NCBI GenBank assembly: GCA_031257535.1
Contig: JAIROO010000281.1
Location: 1-50,633, forward strand
Reading direction: 5' to 3'
Length of the DNA: 50,633 nt
From: Deltaproteobacteria bacterium
GTDB lineage: Bacteria > Desulfobacterota > Desulfarculia > Adiutricales > Adiutricaceae
Shown one piece after another: positions 1 through 6,271 of the stretch (its first letter is position 1; every line of letters starts with the position of its first letter). The notes beneath the pieces are model-generated. The model saw nothing but the letters and a program-made list of their open reading frames with translations. It searched no databases and was not told the origin of the DNA. A program made the position numbers and the translations under genes.

Positions 1-324
1 CAGAAGGCGCCTACCCGGAGTATGACATCATTTACTGTTTCCCTGTCTATACCTAATAACCTGGCAGTTGCTCGAACCCCTACGCCCTCAGCCGAATGAT
101 GAATTATGGTTTGTATAGCCTCAGACGAAATATTGGCCCCATAGAACGCCGTTCCAAAGGTTGCGGCGAACCTTTTTCCACAAGTACGACAATATAGTAG
201 AGTACGCTTATCCTTGCCGTAAGTTCCACGGATAGAGATATTACTTTTATGCTTTTGACCTATGGTCAGAGCAATCTGGATTGGGACAAGAATACTCGTC
301 AAGGTTGATGGTTAATGGCTCCAT
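1..324 (-). pseudogene. InsA-like IS1-family transposase subunit, frameshifted and cut by window edge
   Basis: The ATG at 324 follows a GGAGAGACGG ribosome site. It opens a frame reading MEPLTINLDEYSCPNPDCSD, which hits a stop after about 25 codons near 248. One base removed near 258-264 would join it to a frame that continues to the window edge. That frame carries the second half of a zinc ribbon (YCRTCGKRF) and a helix-turn-helix region (EGVGVRATARLLGIDRETVN), both matching the layout of IS1 InsA (CxxC..., then GVGxRATARxxG). IS1 uses a programmed frameshift, but at the insA/insB junction and not inside the first zinc ribbon. I therefore read this as an inactivating one-base insertion. A sequencing error is the alternative explanation. 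Confidence 0.6.
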
Positions 325-407
325 TATTTCCGTCTCTCCTAAAAAGACATCTACGAAGCCACTATACACTAATTTTTAAGTCACGTCAACTAAAGTCGGC
401 CACCACC
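1..407 (-). mobile_element. IS1-family insertion sequence, one end (other end outside window)
   Basis: Read on the minus strand, the element begins at 407 with GGTGGTGGCCGACTTTAGTT, which resembles the terminal inverted repeat of IS1 (begins GGTG, then TG..GCC.ACTT). The similarity continues into a TTAGTGTAT segment that IS1 also has between its end and insA. About 83 bp inside this end starts an InsA-like reading frame. The second end and any target duplication lie left of position 1, so length and insertion site cannot be confirmed. DNA just outside, from 408, is AT-rich. Family assignment rests on the end sequence plus the protein; the exact border at 407 is inferred from similarity remembered from IS1, not from an alignment. 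Confidence 0.7.
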
Positions 408-515
408 GAATTTTTTTCAGGAACTAAAAAAAAATAGTTAAAAAATATTCTAATAATTTTTAGCGAGATAAAAATCGGAATTCAAGATAAACCTGGCCAG
501 GAAATAAAACTTGGA

Positions 516-773
516 GTGATCGCCGGCGCGCTAATTAAATTTTTCAAAGTTAACGAGTTTAGCTCCCTTTTAGGTTTTAGTGGTAGCGAAATGGAAGAAT
601 TAGTAAATTTATTAAGCGAAGGCAGATATTCGTTCTTAAAAACTCAATGCGTTGAACTTAACGCCGCCATAGAGGCCGCTGAACTTAAGGTCGCTGAACT
701 TGAGGCCAAGGTCGCTCAAGAGGCCGATGATCGCAAGACCGCAGAACTTAAGGTCGCTGAACTTAAGGACTGA
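516..773 (+). pseudogene. Unrecognised short coding fragment with C-terminal coiled coil
   Basis: The frame is open from 438 to 773, but the first usable start is GTG at 516 and no well-spaced ribosome site precedes it. The upstream in-frame residues (IFSEIKIGIQDKPGQEIKLG) look protein-like, so this may be the tail of a longer gene. The last 35 residues are repeats of AELKV and AELEAK heptads, predicted coiled coil, and at DNA level the 15-mer GCTGAACTTAAGGTC recurs with small changes. It sits about 100 bp outside the IS1 end and is more AT-rich than the rest of the window. I do not recognise the family. It may be a gene broken by the insertion and later decay, or a small intact protein with a non-ATG start. 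Confidence 0.3.
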
Positions 774-1111
774 TGGACTCGTAAAAACCCCTGTTTTTTA
801 ACCTAGGTTATTGGGCCTTACGCCCCCTTATTATGGCTTCCAATTCCCGAAAAAAACTGGAACCATTGGAAACTCCTAATTGAGATAATTTTTTCAATAA
901 AATCTGGATTTTTAAAAACACCTCGACTCGAACCGTAAAAACCGTAAATCGTCCCCCGTAGCCAATTCAGCTCCTCATAATGGCCTAATTTAGCTAACCG
1001 CGGCCGCGATTCTACAAACGCTGACGCCGATTACTTCAACAATTTCGGCTAATTTTTTCTTTATCCCTTTGGTAGCGAAGGCGGCCTAAGCCAGTTTAGC
1101 GTTTCAGCCAA

Positions 1112-1131
1112 TTATCCGAAATTTCGGATAA
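1112..1131. promoter_or_regulatory. Perfect 20-bp palindrome of unknown role
   Basis: TTATCCGAAATTTCGGATAA is its own reverse complement over all 20 bases. It has no loop and no T-tract, so it looks more like a dimeric protein-binding site than a terminator. No convincing gene starts next to it, so no function can be assigned. Confidence 0.3.
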
Positions 1132-1186
1132 AGCCAAACTGTTCGTCGCCTCAACGCCAAAAAGCGTGGCGTACCCCTTTTTGAAC

Positions 1187-1414
1187 TCATCGGTCTGTCC
1201 ATAAACGCGATGTTTTGGAAAGGCGCGTTTCTTTGGGGTTGTATTTGAGTTCAGCCTTCATAGCTAGAATGGGACTCCTTAAAGCCAGCCAATAAAGTCG
1301 ATAGAGCCCAGCCCTTTTATCGCCTCGTTTTTGGAGCTTGGCTCCAAAAACTCGCTTTAAGCTTTTAATTTCGCGTCCGCTAATGGAGCTATCGGGATGG
1401 CCTGAAAGCGTCAT
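1187..1414 (-). pseudogene. Possible IS110-type transposase C-terminal remnant
   Basis: This 75-codon minus-strand frame contains LQKRGDKRAGLYRLYWLALR followed by SPILAMKAEL. That is reminiscent of the C-terminal stretch of IS110/IS116 transposases (KRGN/D-K-R...LY..A..A.R..P). A stop codon lies four codons before the ATG, there is no ribosome site, and the N-terminal RuvC-like part is absent, so at best it is a fragment. The resemblance is short and could be chance. Confidence 0.25.
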
Positions 1415-1773
1415 GAGGGCCAGCTACGATCGGTCAAAGGCGGAAGAGCCAAGAGGGCCGCGAGGATAGCTTAATAAGGAAGAACTCCTACCTTTTTTGG
1501 GCGGAGAACTCCCGCCATCAAATCTGGATCGAAAAAGACCTTACGGCCGCGATTGTTTTAGGCCCGATCTTTTTCTTCGTGGGCCAAAAAATTAATTTTT
1601 TTAAAAGAATTAACTCTAGTTTTTCGCTTTTTTGGCCGATAAGATAAGTAAGGGGCTTTACAAAAATCCAAAATTATGGATTTAAGCCTTAACCTTAAAA
1701 TGAGCCAAACCCAAAAATATTTTTAGGTTTGGCTAAAGTTAAATCGACTTCCAGCCGATAAATTACTTAAGAA

Positions 1774-1804
1774 AGGCGAACCGAAAAAATCGCCTCTCTT
1801 TTTT
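1774..1804 (+). terminator. Terminator-like hairpin just upstream of the small gene
   Basis: AGGCGA at 1774-1779 pairs with TCGCCT at 1790-1795 around an A-rich loop, then CTCTTTTTT follows. It ends only a few bases before the GGAGG ribosome site of the gene at 1822. It could therefore end transcription from the left or act as an attenuator for that gene. Confidence 0.4.
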
Positions 1805-1821
1805 AAGCCTTGGAGGTCAAA

Positions 1822-2040
1822 ATGTTAGTGCCCAGCGACTATATACCCTACGTCAACCGGAAAAAATATGAACGAGGTCCCTTTCGAGCCCTTATTGAGG
1901 CCCCTTTGGCCGCGGCTCCGGGGGGCGGCCGCAAAAAATCCGACCCCATTGAGCCCGCTTTACCCAAAAAAGAGCGGCCCGTCGACCAAGAAGTGGACTA
2001 TTTAAACGCCCGCCCGTCGACCTTGGACGTTGTTTTATAA
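1822..2040 (+). CDS. Small orphan protein (72 aa), function unknown
   Basis: I chose the ATG at 1822 because a TTGGAGG ribosome site ends six bases before it; the frame itself opens slightly earlier at a TTG. The product begins MLVPSDYIPYVNRKKYERGP, has a basic, aromatic-rich first 25 residues, a Gly/Lys linker and an acidic tail ending in DVVL. It has no signal peptide, membrane segment or Cys motif. A good terminator follows 46 bp later and a terminator-like hairpin precedes the ribosome site, so it is probably a separate transcription unit. I do not recognise the family. The good start region, the flanking terminators and codon use like the neighbours support a real gene. Confidence 0.5.
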   Translation: MLVPSDYIPYVNRKKYERGPFRALIEAPLAAAPGGGRKKSDPIEPALPKKERPVDQEVDYLNARPSTLDVVL

Positions 2041-2085
2041 TCACGCTTAAATTTCTAAAATTAAAACGTTTTTATCTAAAAAAAT

Positions 2086-2120
2086 CTCTAAAAACCAAAA
2101 AGTTTTTAGAGTTTTTTTTT
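2086..2120 (+). terminator. Rho-independent terminator
   Basis: CTCTAAAAAC (2086-2095) pairs perfectly with GTTTTTAGAG (2102-2111), followed by nine T (2112-2120). It ends the small gene at 1822-2040. Confidence 0.8.
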
Positions 2121-2364
2121 GATGGTTTCTTAAAAACCTTGGCGTTGAAGTTTTAGGGCCGTGGCTCTACTATACACGCGAAAATAAAATTATTAGCGAA
2201 CACTATATACTGTATATTAACGACATCTCAAAAAATAAAAAAGGAGTTCGTACGGAGGCGTCTTTCTTGAGTTGGGCCTTTTTTCGCTCCTTGACTCGGC
2301 TAGCGATATAATATATTATCGCGTTTTAACCAAAAAGCCTTTGGCCATAAAAAAGGAGAAAATA
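2121..2364 (+). promoter_or_regulatory. zrgA promoter region with palindromic Zur-like operator
   Basis: TTGACT at 2291-2296 is followed, after 17 bp, by TATTAT at 2314-2319, a good sigma-70 spacing. The near-perfect palindrome GCGATATAATATATTATCGC (2303-2322) covers the spacer and the -10 box. It has six-base arms GCGATA/TATCGC and a core ATAAT-AT-ATTAT, much like Fur-superfamily (Zur) operators. A regulator bound here would block polymerase. A second smaller dyad, ATATAC-T-GTATAT, lies at 2205-2217. AAAAAGGAG just before the ATG at 2365 is the ribosome site. Zur identity is inferred from the downstream gene content. Confidence 0.65.
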
Positions 2365-3018
2365 ATGCGGCCCTTCCATTTAACATTGGGTCTTGGACTT
2401 TTTTTCGCCCTCGCCTTAGTCTCTTCTTCGGGGTTCGCCCAAGCGCCGCCCGCCCACGAGCACGGGGCGGCCCAGCTTTATATCGTGATCGACCAAAAAG
2501 ACGTGGAGCTTAGCTTAGACGGTCCCCTGATAAATTTTATCCCCTTTGAAAGAGCCCCTAACTCCCCTCAAGAGACCGAAGAAGTTAAAAAAATGGGCCA
2601 GATTTTAAACGAGGCCGCGGAAATCTTCGTTTTAACGCCCGCGGCTGGCTGTCAAGCCAAAGGAGTCCGTCTAACCTCCGAAGTCTTAGACGCCTCCCTC
2701 CTACCGCCGCCAAGGTGGCCAGCCGACCACGCCAATGACCCGGGTCAAGAGGACGACGATGACGACCACGCCGACCACGAGGCCGACGCCGATCATGACC
2801 ACGCCGACCATGACCACGCCGACCATGACCACGGCGAACATGGGGATCTATTGGCCGATTACATTTTCGAGTGCCAAAAACCCGCGGCCTTAAAAGACAT
2901 TGAGGTCCGTCTTTTCGCCAAATTCCCGAGCTTAACTCGAATCGACGCCGAAGTCGTCGGGGAATCCGGCCAAAAAGCTTTGACCTTGGACGCTAAAAAC
3001 GCCCTAGTCAAATGGTAA
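2365..3018 (+). CDS. zrgA: ZrgA-like (DUF2796) secreted zinc-binding protein
   Basis: Proposed periplasmic zinc-binding component of a Zur-controlled uptake system. The ATG at 2365 is chosen over an upstream in-frame start at 2272. It has an AAGGAG ribosome site and begins a clear signal peptide (MRPFHLTLGLGLFFALALVS, then SSGFAQA). The mature start PPAHEHGAAQLYIVID is typical of the DUF2796 family (HxHG..ang..v). Residues about 122-159 are an Asp/His-rich stretch of DHDHAD repeats, a likely metal-capture segment. Two Cys flank the loop region (GCQAKG and FECQKP) and may form a disulphide. The stop overlaps the ATPase start by 7 bp, so translation is probably coupled. The family is known from the Vibrio cholerae zrg system. 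The promoter carries a Zur-like operator. Confidence 0.75.
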   Translation: MRPFHLTLGLGLFFALALVSSSGFAQAPPAHEHGAAQLYIVIDQKDVELSLDGPLINFIPFERAPNSPQETEEVKKMGQILNEAAEIFVLTPAAGCQAKGVRLTSEVLDASLLPPPRWPADHANDPGQEDDDDDHADHEADADHDHADHDHADHDHGEHGDLLADYIFECQKPAALKDIEVRLFAKFPSLTRIDAEVVGESGQKALTLDAKNALVKW

Positions 3019-3734
3019 TCGAAAATCCCAGCCAAGATTACGCGGTTAACCTAAAAAATCTCCTCTTCCATTGGCCAGGCCAAGCGCCTCTTTTAAACAT
3101 AGAAAGTTTAGCCATCGCTAAAGGAGAGTCGCTATTCATAGCCGGCCACAGCGGTAGCGGCAAGAGCACCCTTTTAAACCTCATTGGCGGCCTCATCGCC
3201 CCGGTCAAAGGGGAGATCTGGGTGGAGGGCGTTAATCTTAAAGCTTTGTCTGGCCCGGCCCGCGACCGTTTCCGAGGGGATCGGGTGGGCTTTATCTTTC
3301 AAAGTTTTAATCTTCTGCCTTACTTATCGGCCCAAGACAACGTGGCTTTGCCGGCCAAGCTTTCGGCTTATCGCCGCGACCGAGCCAAAGAAGCCTTTGG
3401 CTCGGTCGCGGCCGCGGTCGAAAGTTTGATGACGAGCTTAGACCTTAGCCCTGACCTGTGGACCAGGCCCGCGTTTCGCCTTTCAGTTGGCCAAAGGCAA
3501 AGAGTGGCCGCCGCCAGGGCTCTTTTAGGCCGACCGCCTTTGATTATGGCCGACGAGCCGACCTCGTCTTTAGACGCCGACCGCCGGGGAGCTTTTGTCG
3601 ATTTATTGTTAAAAGAAAGCCAAAAAGCCGGGGCTAGCGTTTTATTCGTCAGTCACGAGGTAGCTTTGGCCGACCGTTTTGGGGCTTATCTAACCATGGA
3701 GAGTTTAAGACCATCCCCAAAGGAGGAAGCTTGA
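3012..3734 (+). CDS. ABC transporter ATPase, LolD/MacB type (zrg system)
   Basis: ATP-hydrolysing subunit expected to sit on the cytoplasmic face and drive the FtsX-like permease encoded next. Walker A is GHSGSGKST (residues about 45-53), the Q-loop is FIFQSFNLLPY, the signature LSVGQRQRV and Walker B LIMADEPTSSLD, with the switch His in FVSHE. Length (240 aa) and the NLLPYLSAQDNV segment match the LolD/MacB/SalX branch rather than classical ZnuC importers. It overlaps zrgA by 7 bp upstream and the permease by 4 bp downstream, so the three genes form one tight operon. Families of this type usually perform extrusion or mechanotransmission. How that helps zinc uptake is not known from sequence. 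Confidence 0.85.
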   Translation: MVIENPSQDYAVNLKNLLFHWPGQAPLLNIESLAIAKGESLFIAGHSGSGKSTLLNLIGGLIAPVKGEIWVEGVNLKALSGPARDRFRGDRVGFIFQSFNLLPYLSAQDNVALPAKLSAYRRDRAKEAFGSVAAAVESLMTSLDLSPDLWTRPAFRLSVGQRQRVAAARALLGRPPLIMADEPTSSLDADRRGAFVDLLLKESQKAGASVLFVSHEVALADRFGAYLTMESLRPSPKEEA

Positions 3735-4996
3735 GCCGCTTAAAAACCCTTTTGGCCTTAGCCGCCCGCTCGGCCTTTAATCGCCGCGGCTCTTTAAGCT
3801 TGGTGACCGTGGCCATAATTTTGTCGACGATCCTATTGGTGGGTTTAGAGCGCTTAAGAACCCAAGTCCGGGAGAGCTTTACTCAAAGCGTTTATGGGAT
3901 CGACCTTTTGGTGGGGGCGCGAGGGGGCCACGCCCAGCTGGTTTTATACGCCATTTTTCACTTGGGCGGGGCCACCAATAACGTTAGTTGGGCTAAGGTC
4001 GAAGAGACGGTCGCCTTACCCGAAGTGGCCTTCGCCATCCCTTTGTCCATGGGCGACTACCACCGAGGTTTTCCCGTGGTGGCCACGGACGACAATTTTC
4101 TGGCCCATTATCGCTACCGAAAAAACCAAGGCCTAAAACTAAATGGCCAAACTTTTACCGAGCTTTTTACGGTCGTCTTAGGGGCCGAGGTGGCTAGACG
4201 CTTAAACTACGCTAAAGGCGACCAGATTGTTTTAAGCCACGGCGGCGGCGACCATTCGCGGGTCCACGACGACAAACCCTTTACGGTGGTGGGGATCTTT
4301 GAGCCCACTGGGTCCCCGGTTGACCGGAGCCTATATATTAGCTTAGAGTCAATGGAAGCCATTCACGTGGACTGGCGGGGAGGAGCGCCCATCCCGGGGT
4401 TCGCCGTCAAACCCCAAGACGTCAAAAAGTTTAACTTACGACCCAAGTCCGTAACCGCCCTTTTAGTGGGCTTAAAAAATCGTCGCCTGATCTTTCAGAC
4501 CCAAGCCAAGATCCAAAACGCCTCGGGCGAGGCTTTGTCGGCCGTTTTGCCCGGGGTGGCCTTGGACCAGCTGTTTCAACTGTTGGGCGGCGGGGAGAGA
4601 GTTCTTTTTTTAGTCTCCATTTTAGTGACCCTAACGGGTTTGCTGGGTCTGACCGCGACTATTTTGGCGAGCTTAAGCGAGCGGCGGCGAGAGCTAGCCA
4701 TCCTCCGCTCCTTAGGGGCCAGCTTAAGGGACGTGGTGACCTTGGTGACCTTAGAAAGTTTAGGCTTAACTTTAACCGGCTTGGTTTTGGGTTTGGCCAT
4801 TTTAGCCGGGCTCATCGCCTTCGCGGGACCGTTTCTTCTTTACCGTTTTGGGGCGGTTTTAGAGTTAAGCCCACCTACCACGAGGGAGGGCTTAATCCTA
4901 GGCGGGATCCTTTTGGCCGGTTTAATCGCTGGCTTAGGGCCGGCTTTAAAAGCTTACTTTTTTAGCTTAAGCGATGGCTTAAACCGCCAAGTTTAG
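3731..4996 (+). CDS. FtsX/MacB-type ABC permease (zrg system)
   Basis: Inner-membrane permease of the zinc-linked ABC unit. It has one N-terminal membrane segment (about residues 22-40, LVTVAIILSTILLVG), a large periplasmic MacB-like domain (about 45-285) and three C-terminal segments (about 290-315, 335-365, 385-410). The region between the first two of these carries the cytoplasmic ERRRELAILRSLGAS motif typical of FtsX proteins. The periplasmic domain is rich in His (LSHGGGDHSRVHDD, GDYHRGF), which fits metal handling. It starts at a GTG/TTG-type codon overlapping the ATPase stop by 4 bp, with AGGAGG just upstream. It ends 67 bp before two tandem terminators. Role by context: partner of ZrgA and the ATPase. 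Confidence 0.8.
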   Translation: MSRLKTLLALAARSAFNRRGSLSLVTVAIILSTILLVGLERLRTQVRESFTQSVYGIDLLVGARGGHAQLVLYAIFHLGGATNNVSWAKVEETVALPEVAFAIPLSMGDYHRGFPVVATDDNFLAHYRYRKNQGLKLNGQTFTELFTVVLGAEVARRLNYAKGDQIVLSHGGGDHSRVHDDKPFTVVGIFEPTGSPVDRSLYISLESMEAIHVDWRGGAPIPGFAVKPQDVKKFNLRPKSVTALLVGLKNRRLIFQTQAKIQNASGEALSAVLPGVALDQLFQLLGGGERVLFLVSILVTLTGLLGLTATILASLSERRRELAILRSLGASLRDVVTLVTLESLGLTLTGLVLGLAILAGLIAFAGPFLLYRFGAVLELSPPTTREGLILGGILLAGLIAGLGPALKAYFFSLSDGLNRQV

Positions 4997-5014
4997 CCTT
5001 AGTTTTTAGCCGCG

Positions 5015-5055
5015 AGGCTCGTCCCCTTAGGCTCGTCCCCTTAGGCTCGTCCCCT
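5015..5055. repeat. Three tandem copies of a 14-bp unit
   Basis: The unit AGGCTCGTCCCCTT occurs at 5015-5028, 5029-5042 and (shortened) 5043-5055, head to tail, between the permease stop and the terminators. It is not coding. Such short tandem arrays often arise by slipped replication. Confidence 0.85.
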
Positions 5056-5063
5056 ATTGATTT

Positions 5064-5135
5064 CGCCCTTAACCAAAAGAGGGGCGTTTTTTAACCTTTT
5101 GCCCTTAATCAAAAGAGGGGCGTTTTTTAACCTTA
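5064..5135 (+). terminator. Duplicated tandem Rho-independent terminators
   Basis: Two head-to-tail copies of a roughly 36-bp unit each form a GCCC/GGGGC hairpin around TTAA(C/T)CAAAAGA, followed by six T. Copy one spans 5064-5092 and copy two 5101-5127. They separate the zrgA-ATPase-permease genes from the DUF3299-zur pair. Confidence 0.75.
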
Positions 5136-5195
5136 CGCCCTTTTTCGCCAAAAACCTTAGCCAAATCTGGCTAGTCGTGGGATAATAGCAAAATT

Positions 5196-5825
5196 ATGCT
5201 AAAAAAGAGCTTCTTAAAAATACTTTTTTTACTCTTACTCTTAGGCGTAATCCACGACCCCACGGAGCTTAGCCTTTCGCTCTTAACCTCAAACCTCGCG
5301 GGACCCCAAGCTCTTTTGGCCAACGACCAAGAAGAGACGACCCCCACCGGCCAGGTGGTTAATGGCTATTACGAGCGCAATTGGCTCATCTGGGAAGAGC
5401 TAGTCCCGCCCGAGTGGAAGCCAGAAGAGATATTTTTGGATTTAAAGCTAAACGAGATGGCCGACGACGACCCCCGGGTCGAAGCGGCCTTAGAAGAGTT
5501 CCTAAAACGCTGGAACGCGGCCCCAGTCAACAAAAAGATGAGTGGTCGGGCCATAAAAATCCCAGGTTTTGTGGTGCCTTTGGATTTTGAGAAAACCGAA
5601 ATCGCCGAGTTTTTGCTGGTGCCCTATTTTGGGGCCTGCATCCACGTGCCGCCCCCGCCGCCCAACCAAATAGTCTTCGTCAAAGCCAAAGGGCCACTTA
5701 CCGGGATCTCGGCCATGGAAGTCGTCTGGGTTTATGGTAAAATGAGCCTCGACCGATTTCAGTCTGAGCTAGGCGGCGCTGGTTACACCATTTTAGCGGA
5801 CCGAGTCGACGTTTATCGGGAATAG
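5196..5825 (+). CDS. Secreted DUF3299 protein
   Basis: A 209-residue exported protein of unknown biochemical role that accompanies zinc-linked ABC genes in several proteobacteria. Residues 1-42 form a hydrophobic signal peptide. The C-terminal half carries the DUF3299 hallmark: IPGFVVPLDFEKTEIAEFLL, then VPYFGACIHVPPPPPNQIVF around Cys148 and His150, followed by a VWVYGK strand. Cys and His at the Pro-rich loop could bind metal, but this is inference. The gene follows the tandem terminators, so it probably has its own promoter; a GATAAT hexamer lies at 5181-5186. An ATAAT...ATTAT dyad at 5182-5197 overlaps the start codon and may be a second Zur-type site. The Zur-like gene follows 29 bp later. 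Confidence 0.75.
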   Translation: MLKKSFLKILFLLLLLGVIHDPTELSLSLLTSNLAGPQALLANDQEETTPTGQVVNGYYERNWLIWEELVPPEWKPEEIFLDLKLNEMADDDPRVEAALEEFLKRWNAAPVNKKMSGRAIKIPGFVVPLDFEKTEIAEFLLVPYFGACIHVPPPPPNQIVFVKAKGPLTGISAMEVVWVYGKMSLDRFQSELGGAGYTILADRVDVYRE

Positions 5826-5854
5826 GCCAGCCAGAAAAGAAGAGGCCCCCTCGC

Positions 5855-6271
5855 GTGAAAAAAATAAGCCCCCCACCTTTAACTAAGCTAAGACGCTTGG
5901 TTTTAGAGCTATTGGTCCAGGCTAAAGAGCCCATCAAGGCCTACGATCTCTTGGAGATAATCCAGCGAAAAGGCGGGCCGCGCCTGACCCCCTCGACCAT
6001 TTACCGGATTTTGGAGTATTTAGAAAACCAGGGCCTCATTCACCGGGTCAACTCCCTAGCCGCTTACGTGGCCTGCGACCAAGGCTTGGCCGACTGTCAT
6101 AGCTTTTTAGTGGTCTGTCCCCTCTGCTTTAAAACCACGGAAATAAACGACGCTAAGCTTTACCACTCAATTTTCGATCGCTTAAGCGATTTAGGTCTCG
6201 CCGAGTCTTTAGGCGGGGCGGAGATTCGGGGGGTCTGTCCCCAATGCGCGACCAACCAGGCCACCCCTTAG
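5855..6271 (+). CDS. zur: Fur-family regulator, Zur-like
   Basis: Predicted zinc-responsive repressor of the neighbouring uptake genes. The start is GTG at 5855. Residues about 10-70 form the winged helix (KAYDLLEIIQRKG, LTPSTIYRILEYLENQGLIH), and RVNSLAAYVAC with Cys74 is characteristic of Zur rather than Fur. The structural zinc site is intact: CPLC at Cys88/Cys91 and CPQC at Cys128/Cys131. His82 in ADCHSF is a likely sensor-site ligand. At 138 residues it has normal length. It is the last gene of the cluster and its end overlaps the convergent addA by 4 bp. By family knowledge it would bind operators like the palindrome at 2303-2322 when zinc is plentiful. Confidence 0.85.
   Translation: MKKISPPPLTKLRRLVLELLVQAKEPIKAYDLLEIIQRKGGPRLTPSTIYRILEYLENQGLIHRVNSLAAYVACDQGLADCHSFLVVCPLCFKTTEINDAKLYHSIFDRLSDLGLAESLGGAEIRGVCPQCATNQATP

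Larger units (their letters stand above)
774..1821. other. Long poorly coding stretch (about 1 kb)
   Basis: No convincing complete gene is visible here. It holds a perfect 20-bp palindrome at 1112-1131, a possible transposase remnant on the minus strand at 1187-1414, and a terminator-like hairpin at 1774-1804. Short protein-like tracts appear on the minus strand around 1000-1080 but are interrupted by stops. Together with the IS1 end to the left, this looks like a decayed, gene-poor junction; that reading is inference. Confidence 0.5.

Noticed and set aside
1..324. Programmed frameshift in the IS1-like gene
   Set aside because: The break is inside the first zinc ribbon, far before where insA ends in IS1, and lacks a clear slippery heptamer.
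5015..5135. CRISPR-like repeats
   Set aside because: The units are contiguous, with no unique spacers, and the second set forms terminators. No cas genes are near.
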